Source: Halioxenophilus aromaticivorans (GTDB lineage: Bacteria > Pseudomonadota > Gammaproteobacteria > Pseudomonadales > Cellvibrionaceae). Taken from it: 64,000 bases of DNA. Under the pieces are notes generated by a model that saw only the letters and a program-made list of their open reading frames with translations, was not told where the DNA came from and made no database searches. A program made the position numbers and the translations under genes. How positions within the stretch are numbered: the first letter of the stretch is position 1; every line of letters begins with the position of its first letter. This document shows positions 59,132 to 64,000 of this stretch, piece by piece. The stretch is taken from assembly GCF_042850945.1 (NCBI RefSeq), contig NZ_AP031496.1:434001-498000 (forward strand), given 5' to 3'.

Positions 59132-62100
59132 CTAAGCAAGGGTCGCGGCTTGATTGGTTAATTCTTTAATGCTGGCCAGCAATTCGTCCTCTTGGTAGGG
59201 CTTACCCAGGTAATTATTTACTCCGAGCTCGTAGGCTCGCTCTCGGTGCTTACTACCTGTACGCGAGGTAATCATAATAATGGGCAGATCGCCCATATGG
59301 CTGCTGGTGCGAATATTTTTGGCCACTTCAAAGCCGTCCATGCGTGGCATTTCGATATCCAATAACATCACATCGGGAACGGTTTCCTGTAGTTGCCGCA
59401 GGGCGTCCACACCGTCTTTGGCGGTGATCACGTTGAAGCCCTCGCGCTCCAGGAAGCGGCTGGTGACCTTGCGCACGGTTACCGAATCATCGACGATCAT
59501 TACCGTACGAATGGGGTCTTTTTCGGGGGTAATGTCAATCACTTCACGCTGGGATTCTTGTTGCGGCGCTTCGATAACAAAGGCCTGAGCCACTAGGCGG
59601 CGTACCAAGGCCAGCATGTCTAAAATTACCACCACTGAGCCATCACCCATCACGGTGGCACCGGCTAAGCCTTCCACATTACCAAACTGCGGGCCGATGC
59701 TTTTCACAACAATCTCTCGGCTGCCCAGGAGAGCGTCTACCTGCAGGGCAACGGAGTATTCTTGTGAGCGAACTAATAAAACTGGCAGTGGCAGGGCGTG
59801 GCCGTCCAGTTGTGGTTGGTAACTTTCGTCCACCAACGAGCCTAGGTATCGCACTTTGTATTGCTGGCCGGCGTATTCAAAGCGGGAATCCGGGGTCGCG
59901 TAGTAGTGGTCTAGCTCGTAGGGGCTTACCCGCACAATACCTTCAATGGCGTTTAGCGGCACGGCATAAACATCTTCACCCAGAGTTACCATCAAGGCGC
60001 GGTTTACGCTGAGGGTGAATGGCAGGCGCATTTTAAAGCTGGAGCCTTTACCCTGTTTGGAGTCGATACTAACCGCCCCACCCAATTGTTTGATCTCTGA
60101 GTTCACCACATCCATGCCCACACCGCGACCCGATATGTGGGTAATGGCCTGGGCGGTGGAGAAGCCCGCGGTCAAAATAAACTGCATGATGTCGTGGTCG
60201 GATAACTGCGCATCGGCGGCCATTAACCCACGTTCTACGGCGGTTGTTCTGACTCGGTCGATGTCAATGCCGCGGCCATCATCGGCCAAGTGCAATACGA
60301 CTTCACCGCCGTCACGCTCCAAGGCCAGGCGAATAATACCGGTTTCGTCTTTGCCCATGGCAACCCGCGCCGAGGGCATTTCGATACCGTGGTCGATGGC
60401 GTTACGCACCATGTGTTCCAGCGGCGCGATCATGCGCTCCAGCATGGTACGGTCGAGTTCACCTTCGACGTTGTCCAATTCCAGTACGACGCGCTTACCC
60501 AGCTCGGAGGATACCTGGCGCACAATGCGGCGCAGACGCGGCACTAGGCGTGAGAAGGGCACCATGCGTGAGCGCATTAGGCCTTCTTGTAATTCGGTAT
60601 TAATGCGCGACTGTTGCAGTAGCAGGGTTTCGGTGTCGCGGGTTTTATCAGACAGGGTGGATTTTAAATCCAGCAAGTCGGACGCTGATTCCATTAACGA
60701 GCGGGACAGCTGCTGCAGCGACGAGTAGCGGTCCATTTCTAGCGGGTCGAAATCTTCGTGTTGCTCCATTTGCTCCTGGCGGAACAAAATTTGGGCTTCG
60801 GTTTCGATGTCGAGCCGGCGCAGCTGCTCTTGTAGGCGCTCCAGGGTGAAGTCCATTTCGTCGATGGTGTGGCCGATCTCGTTCATTTGTTCTTCCATCC
60901 GCGCTCGGGAGATGGAAGTTTCACCAGCTAGATTAACCAGTTCTTCGAGCAGTTCAGCGGCCACTTTCACCGATTCTTGGGCGCCGCGCTGGGTGACCTG
61001 GTTCCTGGCAAAGCTTTGCACCGGCGGCCCACTGATCACCTCGGTTTTGGTAATGGGGGTGAGCGGCATCAGTGGCGTTTCTTCAATGGTTTTACGCGGC
61101 GCAAAGGGCACCACGTTGCCTTGCTCTTCGCTGCGGGCGACTTGAATGGCGGTCTCGGTGGCGGAGGATTCCGGCGCCTTATTATCGGCCATATAGCCGG
61201 GTTCTGGCTCGTCGTTGTCGCCTGCCTCGGGGATCAATTCCAGCTCGGATTCGGCCTCGTCGGTTGGTTTCTCGGTCGCCGCTGCTTCTTCGGAGGAACC
61301 TTCTTCCAAGGAGATTGTTGCTTCTGGTTCTACTGCTTGTGTTTCTTCATGTTGTGGTTGTTCAGCTTGTGAGCTGTCAGCGGTTTGCGCTTGGGCGCCT
61401 TTATTCGCGAGGTTATAGGGGTTTTTATCTAAGCCGAGTTCGCCGGCACTGATCAGCTGCGCCAAATGCGGTGCGGGCTGATGCCGCAGGTGTGCGTTGA
61501 TTTCTTCGGTACCGGTAAACAACAGTTCGTAGTAGGCGGTTACCTTGTCAAAGAAGCTCTGGCCCAATTCGCCATTGCCTTCAACGGTGAGCAGTGTTTC
61601 AAAGTCGTGGGCAACTTCACCCAAGCCCATAACGCCGGCCAGCCGGGCGCTGCCTTTATAAGTGTGCAGGCAGCGTTGCAGCTCATCCAGGTTTTGGGTG
61701 GCTTCCCAATCGCTGGTCCAATCGTGCACGGCGTGGTCGATTTCTTCTAAGATTTCACCGGCTTCCTCGGCAAACAGCTCAACAATTTCAAGGTCGAGCT
61801 CGTCATCGGCAACAGCATCGGTGCTGGCGTCGATGGTGGTGGTAGTGGCGGCGGCCAGTGGCGCGGCAAAGGAGTCACCGGTGGCAGGCTCTGCCTCTTC
61901 CGTGGTTGGGGGGCTGTCTTCGGTGCCTGTGGCCGTGTAGGAATTCGCTTCGTTGTCCTCAGCAGATTCCTCAGGTTCAATATCGGTGACAGCTTGGCCG
62001 GTTATATCTTTCTCTTGGGTTGGCTCCAGCGCAAACTCTTGTTCGGCTTCGGCTTCGGCTTCGGCTTCGGCTTCGGCTTCGGCTTCGGCTTCGGCTTCGG

Positions 62101-64000
62101 CTTCGGCTTCGGCTTCGGCTTCGGCTTCGGCTTCGGCTTCGGCTTCGGCTTCGGCTTCGGCTTCAGGCTTCTCTTCGGAGCCCCATTCTATGCTGGTGCC
62201 GTCTGATTCGGATTCAGACGCTACTTCTGTTTCTACTTCTACGGCTGTGGTTTCTACATCAATGCTGTCAGTTTCGGCGGCTTCATTAATGTCTTGTGCC
62301 GTTGCATGGGCGTCAGAAGCCTCGGCTTCTGTGCCGTCACTATTAGCATCACTAACGCCATCAACTTCATTGGCTTCAGTGTCGAGAGCAGTGGCTGCGA
62401 CACCGGCCGCTGCGGTGCCCAGGGCGGCAGCATTGGTAAACCATCCCATGTCGGAGCCGCCATCCTGTTCTGCTTGCGGATCAGAGGCTTGGTGGGTACC
62501 TGGCTCAGTAATGTTGTCGCTGTGGGAACCCTCAAAGGCTGCTGCTTCAGCGGTGAGCGTCCCATCCACTTGTGCGTTAGCATCGTTGGCATCGGCATCG
62601 GCATCGGCATCGGCATCGGCATCGGTTAGAGCTTGGTCGTCAGCCTGCTCGGGCTGTTGATCCGGCTCATCCGGCCACTCCGCCATGGTCTCGTTGTGGT
62701 CGCTGATATCGTAGGGCTGCTCTGGGGTGGCTGCTGGGCTTTCTTCGGTGGCACAGGATTCCAACAGCAGTTCGATATCGGCGCGCAGTTGAATGGCTAG
62801 GCTGGGCACGCTTTGGCCGGCGGCAACGCAGTCCACCATGTCCAGCAGGGCATCGTGACTGCGCAGCAGTACATCAAACATACGCTGCTGATTGGGCACG
62901 CGCTCGGCAATTGCGGCAGTGTATATTTGCTCAAGGAAACTGGACAGCTGCTCCATCTCTGGGTGGTTGGCGTGGTTGGCGCCGTTTTTAAGCAGTTGCA
63001 CTTCGCTCAATACGGCGTTCATTTCCAACACGTCGATGCCTTCCAATTGCCAGCGGTTGATCAGCTGGTCGGCATCGAGCAGTAGGTTCATTTCTTCGGC
63101 CATAAAAATGGCCAGTAATTCTGGGTCTACCGGTTTGTGTTCGCCCGCTTGGCCATCTTGCTGGCGCTGAATCGGTACCATGGTGCGTTCGCGCAGTTCT
63201 TCCACGCGCGCGATGTATTGATCCAGCTTGGGAATCTGCAGCGCTTCGTCGTCAGCAATTTGCTGTAAAACGATGTTGGTGTATTCCACGCCGTCTTTGA
63301 TCAACTGCAGTAAATCGTCATCCAAAATAATTTGGTAGGTTCTCAGCTCTTTAATGAGGTGTTCCAGCGGCGTGGACAGCTGAGCTACGGGCTGCACATC
63401 GGCCATATGTGCGCCGCCTTTTAGCGTATGCAGGGCGCGCTGCATGGCGTCACTGGGGGTGCCGTAGAGTGGTCGCGCACGATCCATCTGGGCAATAAAT
63501 TCGTTGATGACTTCCAGATGGCCGGTGGCCTCGGCGCTGAAAATCTCCCACAGTTGGGCTTGATCCTCATCGGCATCACTTTGGTTGTTTTCGTCATCAA
63601 GCGCCTGGGGCTGAACCGCCTCTGCACCGTCGGTAGCTGCCTGGGATTCAGCGGCTTCTGTCTCTGCTGGTTCGTCATGGATGCCTGGGCTAGCGTTATT
63701 CAGCGCAGTGGGCTGCTCGCCTCGGGCGATTTGTTGGGCCGCTTCCATGTAGGTGTTGGTCAGCGCAGGCTCTGGATTGGGCTGGCGTTGCTCGAAGGCA
63801 TCGGTTAGCGCCGGCAACAATTGCATCACTTGGTCTACCAGGCCGGCTTGGTTGGCATCGGCAGTGATGGATTTGTCCATCACTTTGTTGAACATATTCT
63901 CTATGCTCCAGGCCAGTTCGCCGATATCGCTAGCGCCTACCATGCGGCCACTGCCTTTTAAGGTATGGAAGGCTCGACGAAGCTCCGTGAGGGCCTCGTT
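59132..64000 (-). CDS. chpA: Hybrid chemotaxis kinase ChpA (5' end outside window)
   Basis: At least 1622 residues, with the frame open to the right edge. Three histidine-phosphotransfer domains are visible: FHTLKGSGRMVGA near 63960, LHTLKGGAHMADV near 63425 and LHTYKGSARLAGV near 61660. The CheA-like kinase has LEHMVRNAIDHGIE and LADDGRGID (near 60260-60430). A CheW domain follows, then a receiver with Asp in VMLLDIEMPRMDG (near 59365). Between the second and third phosphotransfer domains lies a long acidic Ala-rich segment with Asp-Ala and Glu-Ala dipeptide repeats. It controls type IV pili through the PilG/PilH regulators, probably encoded beyond the right edge. Confidence 0.93.
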   Translation of the reverse strand, partial: NEALTELRRAFHTLKGSGRMVGASDIGELAWSIENMFNKVMDKSITADANQAGLVDQVMQLLPALTDAFEQRQPNPEPALTNTYMEAAQQIARGEQPTALNNASPGIHDEPAETEAAESQAATDGAEAVQPQALDDENNQSDADEDQAQLWEIFSAEATGHLEVINEFIAQMDRARPLYGTPSDAMQRALHTLKGGAHMADVQPVAQLSTPLEHLIKELRTYQIILDDDLLQLIKDGVEYTNIVLQQIADDEALQIPKLDQYIARVEELRERTMVPIQRQQDGQAGEHKPVDPELLAIFMAEEMNLLLDADQLINRWQLEGIDVLEMNAVLSEVQLLKNGANHANHPEMEQLSSFLEQIYTAAIAERVPNQQRMFDVLLRSHDALLDMVDCVAAGQSVPSLAIQLRADIELLLESCATEESPAATPEQPYDISDHNETMAEWPDEPDQQPEQADDQALTDADADADADADANDANAQVDGTLTAEAAAFEGSHSDNITEPGTHQASDPQAEQDGGSDMGWFTNAAALGTAAAGVAATALDTEANEVDGVSDANSDGTEAEASDAHATAQDINEAAETDSIDVETTAVEVETEVASESESDGTSIEWGSEEKPEAEAEAEAEAEAEAEAEAEAEAEAEAEAEAEAEAEAEAEAEQEFALEPTQEKDITGQAVTDIEPEESAEDNEANSYTATGTEDSPPTTEEAEPATGDSFAAPLAAATTTTIDASTDAVADDELDLEIVELFAEEAGEILEEIDHAVHDWTSDWEATQNLDELQRCLHTYKGSARLAGVMGLGEVAHDFETLLTVEGNGELGQSFFDKVTAYYELLFTGTEEINAHLRHQPAPHLAQLISAGELGLDKNPYNLANKGAQAQTADSSQAEQPQHEETQAVEPEATISLEEGSSEEAAATEKPTDEAESELELIPEAGDNDEPEPGYMADNKAPESSATETAIQVARSEEQGNVVPFAPRKTIEETPLMPLTPITKTEVISGPPVQSFARNQVTQRGAQESVKVAAELLEELVNLAGETSISRARMEEQMNEIGHTIDEMDFTLERLQEQLRRLDIETEAQILFRQEQMEQHEDFDPLEMDRYSSLQQLSRSLMESASDLLDLKSTLSDKTRDTETLLLQQSRINTELQEGLMRSRMVPFSRLVPRLRRIVRQVSSELGKRVVLELDNVEGELDRTMLERMIAPLEHMVRNAIDHGIEMPSARVAMGKDETGIIRLALERDGGEVVLHLADDGRGIDIDRVRTTAVERGLMAADAQLSDHDIMQFILTAGFSTAQAITHISGRGVGMDVVNSEIKQLGGAVSIDSKQGKGSSFKMRLPFTLSVNRALMVTLGEDVYAVPLNAIEGIVRVSPYELDHYYATPDSRFEYAGQQYKVRYLGSLVDESYQPQLDGHALPLPVLLVRSQEYSVALQVDALLGSREIVVKSIGPQFGNVEGLAGATVMGDGSVVVILDMLALVRRLVAQAFVIEAPQQESQREVIDITPEKDPIRTVMIVDDSVTVRKVTSRFLEREGFNVITAKDGVDALRQLQETVPDVMLLDIEMPRMDGFEVAKNIRTSSHMGDLPIIMITSRTGSKHRERAYELGVNNYLGKPYQEDELLASIKELTNQAATLA
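62042..62164. repeat. Hexanucleotide repeat (TTCGGC)~20 inside chpA
   Basis: About 20 uninterrupted copies of TTCGGC, encoding alternating Glu-Ala on the minus strand. Each gain or loss of a unit changes the protein by two residues without a frameshift. The near-perfect identity of the units points to recent slippage expansion. Confidence 0.95.
62588..62623. repeat. Hexanucleotide repeat (GGCATC)6 inside chpA
   Basis: Six perfect copies of GGCATC, encoding Asp-Ala repeats on the minus strand, 420 bp from the longer TTCGGC repeat. It lies in the same acidic linker of ChpA. Confidence 0.9.

Noticed and set aside
61953..62660. Ser/Ala-rich and Phe/Gly-rich open frames across the chpA repeat
   Set aside because: They arise from the hexanucleotide repeat, which has no stop codon in any frame, and lie antisense to a clear chpA frame.
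1..64000. Mobile elements, tRNA-linked integration, CRISPR arrays
   Set aside because: No transposase or integrase, no tRNA cloverleaf, and no regularly spaced repeat array was found on reading both strands. The only tandem repeats are those listed.

Overview
The window looks like a chromosomal segment of a marine, polysaccharide-degrading gammaproteobacterium, most likely of the Cellvibrionaceae (Cellvibrio, Teredinibacter, Saccharophagus or Simiduia type). The support is a secreted GH5 endoglucanase with CBM2 modules and a Gly/Asp/Asn-rich linker, a TonB / M56-peptidase / BlaI cassette, the pseudomonad-like order tkt-epd-pgk, and a Chp (pilus chemotaxis) cluster. The assignment is by protein style only. 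No rRNA, tRNA, CRISPR array, transposase or integrase was seen.

Layout. 1-5173: an envelope redox cluster with a catalase-fold lipoprotein, a small unknown protein and two paralogous membrane-anchored di-heme cytochromes. 5415-8786: an accessory four-gene cassette (astacin, small protein, proline-rich protein, M6 protease) ending in an intrinsic terminator. Both proteases and the small protein share one ~70-residue domain, and none has a signal peptide. 8940-11152: small genes, an LDH/MDH-like dehydrogenase and a GFA-family protein. 11525-16490 (minus): tkt-epd-pgk plus an unknown gene with a UUCG-loop terminator. 17198-20358: convergent secreted carbohydrate-active proteins (GH5-CBM2-CBM2; beta-helix plus ricin lectin).

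20977-23473 (minus): blaI-like repressor, M56 peptidase with a fused TonB domain, and TonB, preceded by two abutting 18-bp palindromes. 23848-30634 (minus): a three-gene operon of a diaminobutyrate aminotransferase, a Pls/PosA-type single-module NRPS and an LbtU-type outer-membrane porin. This is a candidate pathway for a diaminobutyrate-derived cationic peptide. 31170-33609: tautomerase, FMN azoreductase, CGNR regulator and amino-acid racemase.

33728-38993: the S-adenosylmethionine cycle operon, ArsR-methyltransferase regulator - metK - ahcY - metF - rsmE, headed by a perfect 24-bp palindrome. 39074-39739: an orphan lipoprotein. 40217-44537: a signalling operon (REC-HDOD, REC with a degenerate HD-GYP, MHYT-PAS histidine kinase). 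45296-47106: two tandem leucine-rich-repeat paralogues in AT-rich DNA.

47200-51096 (minus): a flavin monooxygenase and an AcoR-type sigma-54 activator, with a near-consensus -24/-12 promoter and an upstream inverted repeat at enhancer distance. 51507-54341: TPR protein, TIM-barrel isomerase-like protein and an unknown protein. 54457-56610: a membrane protein with pentapeptide repeats followed by a DesK/DesR-type two-component pair. 56607-57386: lipoprotein. 57511-64000 (minus): ChpC, ChpB and the large ChpA hybrid kinase, which runs off the right edge and carries long Glu-Ala and Asp-Ala repeats.

The most interesting unexplained material is the shared-domain protease cassette and the diaminobutyrate / Pls-PosA / LbtU operon. 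All family assignments come from reading motifs by eye. No database search was run.
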